16,820 nucleotides of DNA from Verrucomicrobia bacterium 12-59-8 (GCA_002279765.1 NCCR01000202.1:1-16820), one strand, 5' to 3'. Shown: positions 7,885 to 15,689, numbered from the stretch's first letter. Translations and numbers: made by a program. Notes: a model not told the origin generated them from the sequence alone.

Positions 7885-7972
7885 GCCTCCCCCAAATCAT
7901 CTCCCGGCAGCCGCAGACCTGCCCGGCCGATGCATGAGTCGTCCATTCTGTCGTTTGAGAATCGCCGGAATT

Positions 7973-7988
7973 GACGGATTCTTCCGTC
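7973..7988 (+). terminator. Hairpin followed by TTT, just before the metalloprotease start
   Basis: Perfect inverted repeat GACGGA-TTCT-TCCGTC followed by TTTAT, ending 7 nt before the ATG at 7996. It could be a weak factor-independent terminator for the tspO operon. Alternatively it is a 5' leader hairpin limiting ribosome access to the next gene, since it occupies the place of a ribosome-binding site. No Shine-Dalgarno sequence is visible for that gene. Confidence 0.35.
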
Positions 7989-7995
7989 TTTATCC

Positions 7996-9456
7996 ATGCG
8001 AAGACCTCATCTTTCCCGCAGCGCCTTGCGAACCCTTGCATTTACGCTGCCCTTGGTTGTTCTCGTTCTTGTCATCCTGCTGGTTTCGCGTCAGCAGGAC
8101 CGCCCGAGCGGGACCTCACCTGACACGGCGGCATCGGCTGTTTCGTCTGCCCGTGGCGTCCCGGCCTCCGGGCCCCCATTCACATCAGACAAAGCGGCAG
8201 TGGATGCACAGACTCTGGCCGCGTTTCAAACGTGGCTTCAGCAGGTGCCCCCTGCCATGACGGCGCAGGAGCGTTCACAGTGGATCGCGCAGGGGGTGGC
8301 GGCAGCGCAGGCCCGCAGACAGCACATGGCTCGGCTGATCCGCGAAAACCCGCAGCAGGCCATCGCTCAATCCCTCAGCTTTGCCGCCTGGGCCGCACTG
8401 CCGGATGAGGTCAAGGCGCTGGTGGAAAAGCCCTTTAGCGCGGTGGCGAATTATGAATACTACCCTGTCTGCACGCCGCCTGGGGGCCAGCGCCCGGCAG
8501 GAGCGCCTGAGTACGTGGCCGCTCTGACCCTCAGCGATGGCCAGCGGCTGGAGGCCTTTGTTTATGGACAGAACCTTGGCCTAATGAGCAAGAAGAGCTT
8601 GCCGGTGCAGGGCATCGCGCTGGATGGCGCGGCGGCGGTCCGGGACGGGGTGTTGCAGCGTGTGGACAGCAGCGAGCTGGAATTGTTCGCCCCAGGGCAG
8701 ACGGTGTCCGGCCGCAGCGTGGTGACCGGACAGCCCGTGGGGGCGGAGGCTGTGCAGGCCGTCGCCGGAGGCAGGACCTACGTGTTCTCCAGTGAGGCCG
8801 AGCTGGCAGGTTTCTCCGCAGAACTGGCGCGGCTGGATGCGCTGCCCGGCAAGGTGGCCGCCTCCTCCGTACTGGTCCTTCCAGACAGCGCGGACCCCAA
8901 CGGCCAGATCGATATGAATGCCCTCCAGACCTTTGCGGTTGAGCAGGCCTCCGCTTGGACGGAGACGAAAAAAACGCTGTTCCTGATTCGCGTGAACTTC
9001 ACCGATAACACCGCCGAGCCTGTGACGCAGGCAGCCGCCACCACCGAGATCAACGGCCCCTCCAGTGACATGATCCGTGCCATGTCCTACGGCAAGACCT
9101 GGATCGAGGGCACGGTGAGCGCCAATCTCTACACCATGCCTCATACCGCCGCCTACTATGCGAACGGTGGCAACGGATTGGCAACTCGAAGAGCGGCGCG
9201 GATGCCGCCATCAACCTGGGGCCCGTGGACAACACCGGCAATGGCGACACTGGCGGCCTCGGCGACTACGATATTGTGGGCGTGTACTTCAGCAGCATCG
9301 GCATGGTCAGCGGCGGTGTCCTCTATGCTGGCCTGGCCGGCGGGGGCAATCTCTGGGTGCAGAATGCCAACTACACCAGTCTCTACACCCATGAGTGGGG
9401 CCACAACTACGGCCTGTCCCACGCCAGCTTCTGGCAGACCAGCAACGGCTCCGTGA
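7996..9456 (+). CDS. Metzincin-type metalloprotease, N-terminal portion (frameshifted)
   Basis: First part of a giant exported zinc protease. The ATG at 7996 gives a basic start (MRRPHLSR) and a hydrophobic segment at about 15-31, a signal peptide or anchor. A prodomain-like region of about 290 residues follows. Near residue 323 the sequence TKKTLFLIRVNFTD, then SYGKTWIEGTVSANLYTMP, looks like the start of a gametolysin (M11)-like catalytic domain. Family-like sequence stops around YYANGGNG (near 9176). Beyond this the frame reads Ser/Ala/Thr/Pro-rich out-of-frame sequence to the stop at 9456. The protein continues in a different frame as IGNSKSGADAAINLG from 9177. So the true gene is 7996-12776 with a one-base indel, and this half lacks the zinc-binding motif. 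Whether this is a real mutation or a sequence error cannot be settled here. Confidence 0.8.
   Translation: MRRPHLSRSALRTLAFTLPLVVLVLVILLVSRQQDRPSGTSPDTAASAVSSARGVPASGPPFTSDKAAVDAQTLAAFQTWLQQVPPAMTAQERSQWIAQGVAAAQARRQHMARLIRENPQQAIAQSLSFAAWAALPDEVKALVEKPFSAVANYEYYPVCTPPGGQRPAGAPEYVAALTLSDGQRLEAFVYGQNLGLMSKKSLPVQGIALDGAAAVRDGVLQRVDSSELELFAPGQTVSGRSVVTGQPVGAEAVQAVAGGRTYVFSSEAELAGFSAELARLDALPGKVAASSVLVLPDSADPNGQIDMNALQTFAVEQASAWTETKKTLFLIRVNFTDNTAEPVTQAAATTEINGPSSDMIRAMSYGKTWIEGTVSANLYTMPHTAAYYANGGNGLATRRAARMPPSTWGPWTTPAMATLAASATTILWACTSAASAWSAAVSSMLAWPAGAISGCRMPTTPVSTPMSGATTTACPTPASGRPATAP
9172..9191 (+). other. Apparent one-base frameshift site in the metalloprotease gene
   Basis: The upstream frame reads ...AAC GGA TTG GCA ACT..., which is not protein-like afterwards. 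The frame carrying the catalytic motif reads ATT GGC AAC TCG AAG from 9177. Inserting one base after the GG at 9175-9176 restores N-G-I-G-N-S-K-S-G-A-D. The site lies between two copies of GGCAAC (9169-9174 and 9180-9185). No X-XXY-YYZ slippery heptamer is present, which argues against programmed -1 frameshifting. Confidence 0.75.
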
Positions 9457-12400
9457 CTGGGACAGGCAGCAGTGTGGAGTACGGCGATCCCTTTGACGTC
9501 ATGGGCAGCGGCCCCGCGCCGCAGGGCCATTACCATCCGCAGGGCAAATCCAAACTCAACTGGCTCACCAGCAGCCAGTGGTCGGACGCCACCGCCTCGG
9601 GCTCCGGCACCTACCGTATTTATCGCGAAGACGACACCGCCACCACGGGCACGCCGCGCGGCGTGCGTGTGACCAAGGTGGCCACCGCAGGCAGTCAGGA
9701 GTACTACTGGATCGGCTACAAGCCCGCCTTCACGAACAATGTACACCTCCAGCGTGGCGCTTATCTGAACTGGCAGCAGGCGGGGCAGACGCGCTGCTGG
9801 CTGCTCGACACCACCCCCGCCACGAGTGGCGACACCTCGGACGCCCCCGTCGATCTCGGGCGCACGTATGCGGACACGACTGCGGGCGTGTACATCACGC
9901 CGGTGGCCGTCGGCGGCTCCGGGGCGGACGGCTATCTGGATGTCACTGTGAACATCGGCTCCTTCCCTGGTAATGTCGCGCCCACCGCCGGCAGCATCAG
10001 CGGGCCCGCGACTGTGGCGGCGCGCAGCAGCGCCACCTTTACCATCAGCGCCAGTGATTCGAACGGTGACACGCTGGCCTACTCCTGGAATGCGCTGGAT
10101 GGCAGTGTGAATGACAATGCCTCCAGCCACACGCACACCTGGACGGTCGGCGGCACCTACAACCTGACAGTGACCGTCAGCGACATGAAGGGCGGCAGCA
10201 CCAGCGTGAGCAAGACCGTGACCGTCACCGATCCGCTCGATACTTGGTCGCAGTACAGCATCGGCACCACGCAGGACCTGCAGGACATCGTCTGGGGCAA
10301 GGGCCGCTTTGTCACCGCCGAATACTGGGGCAGCGTGTTTGAAAGCTGGGACGGGACCACATGGTCCGCCATCGGCGATCCTCCCAATTTCGACAACCAG
10401 CCTCGCCTCGCCTTCGGCAGCAATCTCTTCGTCATGGCGGGCAAAATCGTGAACGCTGCCGCCGCGCAAATTTGCTGGTCGTCCGATGGCCGCATCTGGA
10501 ATCAGGCCGTGTTTCCAAATGGAGTGCCCCAGGTGCGGGAGGTGGCCTATGGCGGCGGCCAGTTCCTCGCCGTCGCGGACAGCGGCGTGGTCCTGCGTTC
10601 GAGCGACGGCAAGAATTGGTCTCTGACCACGGTGGGAACGGGACCGAACTTCCGGCACGTCACCTTCGATGGCAGCACCTGGATCGCCGTGGCTATGAAT
10701 GCGGCGCAGTCTCGGCCGGAGGTGGTCTGGACATCGCTCGACGGCATTACCTGGACGCAGCGCAATCTGCTTGGTGTGGACACGTTCCGGGTCTTCGGGG
10801 CCGGTGGAGTCATGTATGCGCTTGGCTGGTATGCCGGCGTCATGTATTCCACGGACCACGGCATCACCTGGCAGGACGCGGCTCTGCCCTCTGGAACACG
10901 CTGGACGACCTACCAGATGGCGGTCAGTGACGACGGCGCTTTTTTTGCCATCGCCAGAGCCATGGACGAATCCGGCACACCCTATGCCCTGCTCGCCTCC
11001 ACGGATGGCAGGCATTGGTCACGCACGACGGTGAACGGCGGCAACACCGCCGTGGGCGCATCCAGGGCGCTCGCTTTCGGCTTTGGCCGCTTCATCACGG
11101 TCGAAAGCGGCGGCGTCACCCGCGCCAGTGCGCCTTTCCATCCGACGAATGCCGCGCCCGTGCCGTCGTTCATCTCGCACCCCGCCACTGGCGTCGCGCG
11201 TCAGTTGGTTTCCTTCAGCGCCACAGCTTCCGACGCCGACAACGACCCTCTGGTCTATGCCTGGGATCTGGGATCACAATTCACCATCGCAGATGGCTCC
11301 GGCATCACCCCGGCCTTCGCCTTTGGCGGCAGTTACACCATCACCCTGCGCGTCAGTGACGGTCGTGGCGGACTCTCCACGCTCACTCAAACCATCAACG
11401 TCGCCGATCCCGCTCGCACCTTCACCCAACGTGCCAGCGGCACCACGAACAATCTCAACGCCCTGGCCGCCAACAGCTCCACCGTCGTGGCTGCTGGGGA
11501 TGGCGGTGCTATTAGCACCTCCACGGACGGCGTCACCTGGACCCCCCGGAGTGTGACCGAATTCGCCTCAAACATTTACTTCCGCGCAGCGGCCTGGGAC
11601 GGCTCCCAGTTCATTCTCGTCGGGGAGGACTACAACTTCACCATCTCCGCGTGGGTCGGGGTGGTTTATACCTCCACGGACGGCGCCACCTGGACCCGGC
11701 GCTTTCTCGGCACCACCGCCAGCTCACAGCTCTATGGAGTCGCCAGCAATGGCTCCCGCGCGGTGGCGGTGGGTAACAATGGCACGGTGCTCATTTCAAA
11801 TGACAGCCTCATCTGGGGCAGCGGCACGGCGAGCGGTATCACCACGCAGACGCTCGTCGGCATCGCCTGGAACGGCAGCGTGTTTGCCTTCACGGGTTAC
11901 ACCAGCGGCAGCACGGTCGTGTTTACCTCCACCGATGGGAGCAGTTGGATGGACCGCTCACTCGGCGCAGGCGTGGCCACCTGGCAGGACCTGCGCAAGA
12001 TCGCCTGGCTCAATGACCGCTTCGTTTCTAGCGGCTGGTATTCCTCCCTGCGAATCTCCACTGACAACGCCCAGACCTTCACCACCACACGGCCTGTGGC
12101 GGAGGAAACCCCCGCCATGGCCTATGGCGATGGGATTTACTACACCGCCGGTATCAACCACGATGCCAGTAGTGCGAACGTGGACGTGCTCTCCCTCGAC
12201 GGCACGAATTGGTACTCCTTCAGCGCACCTACCACCAGCGACCGCAGTGCCGCCGTCTTCTTCAAGCACACCTTCATTTCCGCCGGGGCTGGCGGCAGCA
12301 TCTGGCAGAGCGGTGACACCACACCTGCTCAAACCTTCGCCAGCTGGCAGACCGTTCACTTTCCCGGCGGCGGTGCTGGCTCGCATGCCGGGGACGACGC

Positions 12401-12776
12401 GGACTTCGATGGTGTGGCCAATCTCATGGAGTATGGCCTCGCTCGTGAGCCGTGGGTGGCTTCGGGGGTCAATGGTGCCGCTGGGGTCGGCTACCCACTC
12501 TCCCAGTCCAGCCGCGCCTGGCTGCATCTCGATCTGCCGGAGCCAGCCATGACTGACCTCATCTACACCGTGCAAGGCAGCAGCACGCTTGTGGGAGGCT
12601 GGGTTGTTCTGGCACAAAAGGTTGGTTCTGGTGCCTGGACGTGGCAGGTCGGTGGTGCATCACACGTCAGCCTCGGGACTGTCTCCAGTGGCCGCCTCCC
12701 GGTGGAAATCGGCATGCCGGACAGCGCGGATGGGCAGCCCCGCTATTTCCTGCGGCTCCAGATTTCCGCACCTTGA
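9225..12776 (+). CDS. Metalloprotease catalytic core with PKD and DGxxW propeller modules (C-terminal portion)
   Basis: Continuation of the gene that starts at 7996. Homologous sequence begins at 9177, before the first possible start (GTG 9225), so this frame alone probably does not encode a functional secreted protein. Numbering from 9225: metzincin zinc motif HEWGHNYGLSH at 56-66 (His56, Glu57, His60, His66), Met-turn DVMGSG with Met93, and YGDPFDVMG/LNWL context typical of gametolysin-like M11 enzymes. PKD domain 1 at about 250-337. A propeller-like run of DGxxW repeats at about 338-639. PKD domain 2 at about 640-729. A second DGxxW run at about 730-1035. The C-terminus has calcium-loop-like DDADFDG near 1057-1063, followed by N-L-M-E-Y, typical of secreted verrucomicrobial proteins. 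A role in extracellular protein degradation or surface binding is inferred. About 1,590 residues if the frame is repaired. Confidence 0.85.
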   Translation: MDNTGNGDTGGLGDYDIVGVYFSSIGMVSGGVLYAGLAGGGNLWVQNANYTSLYTHEWGHNYGLSHASFWQTSNGSVTGTGSSVEYGDPFDVMGSGPAPQGHYHPQGKSKLNWLTSSQWSDATASGSGTYRIYREDDTATTGTPRGVRVTKVATAGSQEYYWIGYKPAFTNNVHLQRGAYLNWQQAGQTRCWLLDTTPATSGDTSDAPVDLGRTYADTTAGVYITPVAVGGSGADGYLDVTVNIGSFPGNVAPTAGSISGPATVAARSSATFTISASDSNGDTLAYSWNALDGSVNDNASSHTHTWTVGGTYNLTVTVSDMKGGSTSVSKTVTVTDPLDTWSQYSIGTTQDLQDIVWGKGRFVTAEYWGSVFESWDGTTWSAIGDPPNFDNQPRLAFGSNLFVMAGKIVNAAAAQICWSSDGRIWNQAVFPNGVPQVREVAYGGGQFLAVADSGVVLRSSDGKNWSLTTVGTGPNFRHVTFDGSTWIAVAMNAAQSRPEVVWTSLDGITWTQRNLLGVDTFRVFGAGGVMYALGWYAGVMYSTDHGITWQDAALPSGTRWTTYQMAVSDDGAFFAIARAMDESGTPYALLASTDGRHWSRTTVNGGNTAVGASRALAFGFGRFITVESGGVTRASAPFHPTNAAPVPSFISHPATGVARQLVSFSATASDADNDPLVYAWDLGSQFTIADGSGITPAFAFGGSYTITLRVSDGRGGLSTLTQTINVADPARTFTQRASGTTNNLNALAANSSTVVAAGDGGAISTSTDGVTWTPRSVTEFASNIYFRAAAWDGSQFILVGEDYNFTISAWVGVVYTSTDGATWTRRFLGTTASSQLYGVASNGSRAVAVGNNGTVLISNDSLIWGSGTASGITTQTLVGIAWNGSVFAFTGYTSGSTVVFTSTDGSSWMDRSLGAGVATWQDLRKIAWLNDRFVSSGWYSSLRISTDNAQTFTTTRPVAEETPAMAYGDGIYYTAGINHDASSANVDVLSLDGTNWYSFSAPTTSDRSAAVFFKHTFISAGAGGSIWQSGDTTPAQTFASWQTVHFPGGGAGSHAGDDADFDGVANLMEYGLAREPWVASGVNGAAGVGYPLSQSSRAWLHLDLPEPAMTDLIYTVQGSSTLVGGWVVLAQKVGSGAWTWQVGGASHVSLGTVSSGRLPVEIGMPDSADGQPRYFLRLQISAP

Positions 12777-12806
12777 GATTCAAGGAGCGCAGAACAAAGA
12801 CGCCTA

Positions 12807-12835
12807 CGCGCAGGTGCATGAACATCGCCTGCGCG
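12807..12835 (+). terminator. GC-rich hairpin after the metalloprotease gene
   Basis: Perfect 8-bp inverted repeat CGCGCAGG (12807-12814) and CCTGCGCG (12828-12835) with a 13-base loop, starting 31 nt after the stop codon. No clean T-tract follows. It may end transcription of the metalloprotease gene or act as a mRNA 3' stabiliser. The rest of the 115-bp gap up to 12891 shows no gene. Confidence 0.4.
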
Positions 12836-12891
12836 GGGGATGATCGTTTGTTCGACTTGCGCGTCATTGGGGCGTAAACAACCCGCTGCGC

Positions 12892-13917
12892 ATGAAAATC
12901 CCTGTTGCTTACGAACTGAACGGCCGCCGCCGCTTTCTGCTGGTGCAGGACGGTGAGACGATCAGTGTTGGTCGTGGTGCAGAATGCCGCATTCGACTTG
13001 CGAGTGATGAAGCGCAGGAGGTGGAGCTGAAGGCCCAGTTTGTGAATGGGTGTCAGTTGGTGGTCGTGCATCCTGCCAATGGCAGCGTGCCCTATGCACA
13101 ACCGCTGCCGTGGAAGCTCACACTGGCGGGGATTGAAGTGGAGCTGCACCGACCTTACCGACCCGAGCAGGGCAAGGCGGGGCACGAGTTGGTTTTGCAA
13201 GGTTTGAGCACGGGGGAAGCCCGACTGGTACTGCCACCCGACAAGCCGCTGCTGCTGGGCGCGAGTGAAGCCTGTGAGGTGGTCATTCCAGATGCCGGCT
13301 GCCCTGAGGTGCTGCTGGCCCTGTGGGCGGCGACAGGTGGCAAGGTGTTGGTGCAGGTGCTGGATGAGTCCGCCGTGGTGGGATGGGTCGGGCGTGCGGG
13401 TGAAAGCGAGGCTGAACTGGAACTGCCTGTGAGTTTGAGCATCGGCGGCAGGGTGCTGCTTTTCCACTCTGGCGAGGCAGCTTCCCTGACGCATCCCGTG
13501 GCGAAGCCGATGGTGACTTCGATTTTGGCGAAGAATGCCGACTATGCTCCCAAGATCATCGCACGGCAGGGAAGTCCAAGCGGCAGTGAGGAGGGCGGGA
13601 TCCAATTGGTGAAAAAGGCGGAGCAGGCTCCGCCTAGCACGGGTCGGCCGGTGGTTCTGCCGCCGCCTGCGGTTCTCTCCACGGAGGAAGGGGTGCCGAT
13701 CATGACGATGGAGGAGGCGGTCAATTCTCATCCCAAGCCCGTCACTCCCAAGGCATTTATTTTCGTGAGCTGGCTGCAGGTGGTGCTGAGCTTTGCGGTG
13801 GCGCTGGTGCCGGGGCAGGGGCTGCTTTCGCCAGAGCAGATCATGGTGCTGTGGTATGTCGCGGGTGGTTCGCTGATCTTGACGCTGCTGCTTGGTGTGG
13901 GGGTGTTGCTGAAATAA
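12892..13917 (+). CDS. Membrane-anchored protein with two degenerate FHA-like modules
   Basis: I do not recognise a named family for this 341-residue protein. The N-terminal part resembles an FHA fold: E-T-I-S-V-G-R-G-A-E-C-R-I-R-L (22-36), then strands ending L-A-G-I-E-V-E-L-H. A second module around L-L-L-G-A-S-E-A-C-E-V-V-I-P-D (120-134) repeats the pattern. The Ser/His/Asn residues that bind phosphothreonine in true FHA domains are not apparent, so phosphopeptide binding is doubtful. A Pro/Ser-rich linker (about 225-285) leads to two hydrophobic helices at about 288-306 and 319-340, placing the modules most likely on the cytoplasmic side. It precedes an ECF sigma gene by 65 nt. The PVC group is rich in FHA-like membrane signalling proteins, but function here is unknown. 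Confidence 0.7.
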   Translation: MKIPVAYELNGRRRFLLVQDGETISVGRGAECRIRLASDEAQEVELKAQFVNGCQLVVVHPANGSVPYAQPLPWKLTLAGIEVELHRPYRPEQGKAGHELVLQGLSTGEARLVLPPDKPLLLGASEACEVVIPDAGCPEVLLALWAATGGKVLVQVLDESAVVGWVGRAGESEAELELPVSLSIGGRVLLFHSGEAASLTHPVAKPMVTSILAKNADYAPKIIARQGSPSGSEEGGIQLVKKAEQAPPSTGRPVVLPPPAVLSTEEGVPIMTMEEAVNSHPKPVTPKAFIFVSWLQVVLSFAVALVPGQGLLSPEQIMVLWYVAGGSLILTLLLGVGVLLK

Positions 13918-13950
13918 GCGGCTGGTTTTTTTCCCGCGGGTGTCATACAA

Positions 13951-13964
13951 CGCGGCATGCCGCG
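13951..13964. promoter_or_regulatory. Perfect palindrome and possible promoter upstream of the sigma gene
   Basis: CGCGGCATGCCGCG is a perfect 14-bp palindrome ending 18 nt before the sigma factor ATG. Just upstream are a T7 tract (13926-13932), CCCGCGGG (13933-13940) and TGTCATAC (13941-13948). The GTCATA element resembles the -10 regions of ECF promoters, so an autoregulated promoter with an overlapping operator is plausible but inferred. Confidence 0.4.
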
Positions 13965-13982
13965 CCACTCAGCGGGAAATGA

Positions 13983-14513
13983 ATGGAACGCGCCATTGCC
14001 GACCAGCTCGAAGCCCTGCATCCCGACGCCTTTGGCTGGGCGCTGCATTGCTGTGCCGGCGAGCATGGGCGCGCGGAGGATGTGCTGCAAAATGCGTATC
14101 TCAAACTCGCGCAGGAAAGGGCGCGGCACGACGGGCGCTCCAGTTTCAAGACGTGGTGGTTTGGAGTGATCCGCTTCACGGCGCACGAGGAGTTCCGGAG
14201 GCTGCGCTATCGCGAATCCCTGCTGGGGAAGCTGCTGCTGCAACTGAGTGGCACGGCGCACGATCCGCACCCGTCGCCTGCGCGGAAGATGGAGCTGGAC
14301 GAGCGAACGACCGAGCTGCGGCGCTGCCTGGCGCAACTGCCTGCACGGCAGGCGGAGGTGCTGCATCTGGTGTTTTACCAAGACCTTACGCTCAACGAGG
14401 CGGCGGAGGTGATGTGCATCAGCATTGGTTCCGTGCGCCAGCATTACGAACGCGGCAAAGCGCGCCTACGCACGCTGCTGCAACTCGACGATTTCCATGA
14501 ACCCCAAGTCTGA
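13983..14513 (+). CDS. ECF-type sigma-70 family RNA polymerase sigma factor
   Basis: Alternative sigma factor of 176 residues with only regions 2 and 4, as in ECF sigmas. Region 2 spans about 12-78: AEDVLQNAYLKLAQ (31-44) is the core-binding/-10 helix and SSFKTWWFGVIRFTA follows. Region 4 spans about 110-166: LPARQAEVLHLVFYQDLTLNEAAEVM, then the recognition helix ISIGSVRQHYERGKARLR. The ATG at 13983 gives a standard length; a GCGGGA a few bases upstream is a weak ribosome-binding site. Its last 17 nt overlap the next gene, a one-TM protein, an arrangement typical of sigma/anti-sigma pairs. A PVC-type sigma-70 family membership is likely; the regulon is unknown. It probably activates its own operon. 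Confidence 0.93.
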   Translation: MERAIADQLEALHPDAFGWALHCCAGEHGRAEDVLQNAYLKLAQERARHDGRSSFKTWWFGVIRFTAHEEFRRLRYRESLLGKLLLQLSGTAHDPHPSPARKMELDERTTELRRCLAQLPARQAEVLHLVFYQDLTLNEAAEVMCISIGSVRQHYERGKARLRTLLQLDDFHEPQV

Positions 14514-14835
14514 CGATGATCTGCTCGCGATTTTTGCGCACGCACGCCGACGTGATCGGGAAGACGCGCCTGCCTGGCGTCCGGAACTGCTGGACCAAGC
14601 CCCGCAACGGCCAAGCTTCGCAATGCGCTGGGCGCTGGTGGCCGCGAGTGTGATCGTGCTGGCGGTGTTCTTTACTCATATGCCGCCGCATGAGACGCCG
14701 CTGAGCGAGGCGTTGCCGCCGTTGTTCGACTCGCCGCCGGGCGAACTGTTTGCCAGCGTGGAGCCCTCGCTCCTGACCTTTGAAGCGCCTTCAGACTTTT
14801 TAATGCCTGATCAACTGAACCCCACCAATCCATGA
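14497..14835 (+). CDS. Small one-TM protein, candidate anti-sigma factor
   Basis: Protein of 112 residues with no family that I recognise. The ATG at 14497 overlaps the sigma gene by 17 nt; a longer frame from 14425 lies inside the sigma gene and adds a Cys/Ala-rich leader, so it was rejected. Layout: a charged N-terminus (SDDDLLAIFAHARRRDRED) of about 44 residues, one hydrophobic helix at about 45-60, and an outer Pro/Glu-rich tail of about 50 residues. This is the topology of a membrane anti-sigma factor with a short cytoplasmic sigma-binding segment, comparable in logic to CnrY. The H-x-x-x-C-x-x-C zinc-binding anti-sigma motif is absent. Its stop overlaps the next ATG (ATGA at 14832-14835). 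Role inferred from topology and position only. Confidence 0.72.
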   Translation: MNPKSDDDLLAIFAHARRRDREDAPAWRPELLDQAPQRPSFAMRWALVAASVIVLAVFFTHMPPHETPLSEALPPLFDSPPGELFASVEPSLLTFEAPSDFLMPDQLNPTNP

Positions 14836-15671
14836 AAAAGATCTTCTGCTGCCTTTTCCTCACCATCGCCAGTTTGCCTGCCGCTCAAGTCGAAGACTGG
14901 TTGAAAAGCGGGCTGCTGCATCCCGACATGATTGCTTCTGTGAGCGAGAAGCTGGCCCTGACGGAAGAGCAGCAGTCCAAACTCAACTCCCAGCTGAGTG
15001 AGGCGCGTGCGCAGGCTGAGCCGCTGGAGCAGGTGGTGCAGGAGCAAAAGAAAGCACTCGGTCTGCTGCTGAAGGACTCAAGCACCAGCGCCGACGTGGC
15101 GGCGGCGCAGCTCACGAAACTGCTGGATGCGGAGGCTGCGATCAAACAACTGCAACTGCGGGCGCTGATGGGGGTGCGCGATGTCCTGACACCGGAGCAA
15201 CTGGCGATGGTGAAAAAACTTGGGCCGCCGAAGGTGGCAGAAAGCGGTGGTTTGGAGGCGAAAGTGAAGGAGAAAGCCGGCAAGCTGAGGGCTGCGGTGG
15301 AATCCATCGGCGTGCCGCCTACTGAAGCGATGAAATATCGCGGTGAAGAAATCGAAAAGCTGATCAAAAGCGGGGAATTTGCCCAAGCCGATGCCGAGCT
15401 GGATGAGCTGATGAAAGACTCGCGCTACAAAGAAATGGAAGCCGAGGTCGAGAAGGTGGATTTTGCCAAATTTGAGCCCGGCAGCACCGATCTCGACTCT
15501 CTGCGGGAACGCTATGAAGGCGTGAAGGGGGCGGGGGAGGAAATTATCTCGCTGCCATTGCTGCGCGAACTTGTGCAGGCCAAGGCAGCTTTTGAAGCCG
15601 CCAAGGAGGCGCAGGATGCTGACAAAGTGGGGCGCATTCTCACCTATGTGGAAGGCAAGCTGAAGAAGTAA
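14832..15671 (+). CDS. Periplasmic LTxxQ (Spy/CpxP/CnrX-like) helical protein with long extension
   Basis: Exported helical protein of 279 residues. A short signal peptide (MKKIFCCLFLTIASLPAAQ) precedes an all-helical domain with two LTxxQ motifs, LTEEQ at 43-47 and LTPEQ at 119-123. The spacing and the coiled helical segment between them are the signature of Spy/CpxP/ZraP/CnrX-like periplasmic proteins, which act as chaperones or stress/metal sensors. These proteins usually end around 150-170 residues. Here a further helical segment of about 140 residues follows, rich in Glu/Lys/Ala (for example KYRGEEIEKLIKSGEF and MKDSRYKEMEAEVEKVD), with no family I recognise. The start overlaps the preceding stop by 4 nt. 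Probable input to the sigma/anti-sigma pair upstream. Confidence 0.8.
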   Translation: MKKIFCCLFLTIASLPAAQVEDWLKSGLLHPDMIASVSEKLALTEEQQSKLNSQLSEARAQAEPLEQVVQEQKKALGLLLKDSSTSADVAAAQLTKLLDAEAAIKQLQLRALMGVRDVLTPEQLAMVKKLGPPKVAESGGLEAKVKEKAGKLRAAVESIGVPPTEAMKYRGEEIEKLIKSGEFAQADAELDELMKDSRYKEMEAEVEKVDFAKFEPGSTDLDSLRERYEGVKGAGEEIISLPLLRELVQAKAAFEAAKEAQDADKVGRILTYVEGKLKK

Positions 15672-15689
15672 CCTCAAAGTCTCTGACTC

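Noticed and set aside
9172..9191. Programmed -1 ribosomal frameshifting
   Set aside because: No slippery heptamer or obvious downstream stimulatory structure is present, and an indel restores the family-like sequence exactly.
9156..11015. 619-codon open frame on the - strand
   Set aside because: It lies opposite the metalloprotease catalytic, PKD and propeller regions. Composition is Gly/Ala/Arg/His-rich with no domain pattern, as expected for an antisense shadow.
10236..12320. CRISPR-like or tandem DNA repeats
   Set aside because: The repeated motifs are DGxxW protein repeats in frame, with diverged DNA and no regular spacers.
12667..13968. 433-codon open frame on the - strand
   Set aside because: It is antisense to the FHA-like gene and its flanks. 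It is rich in His/Gln/Arg with no recognisable domain or signal.
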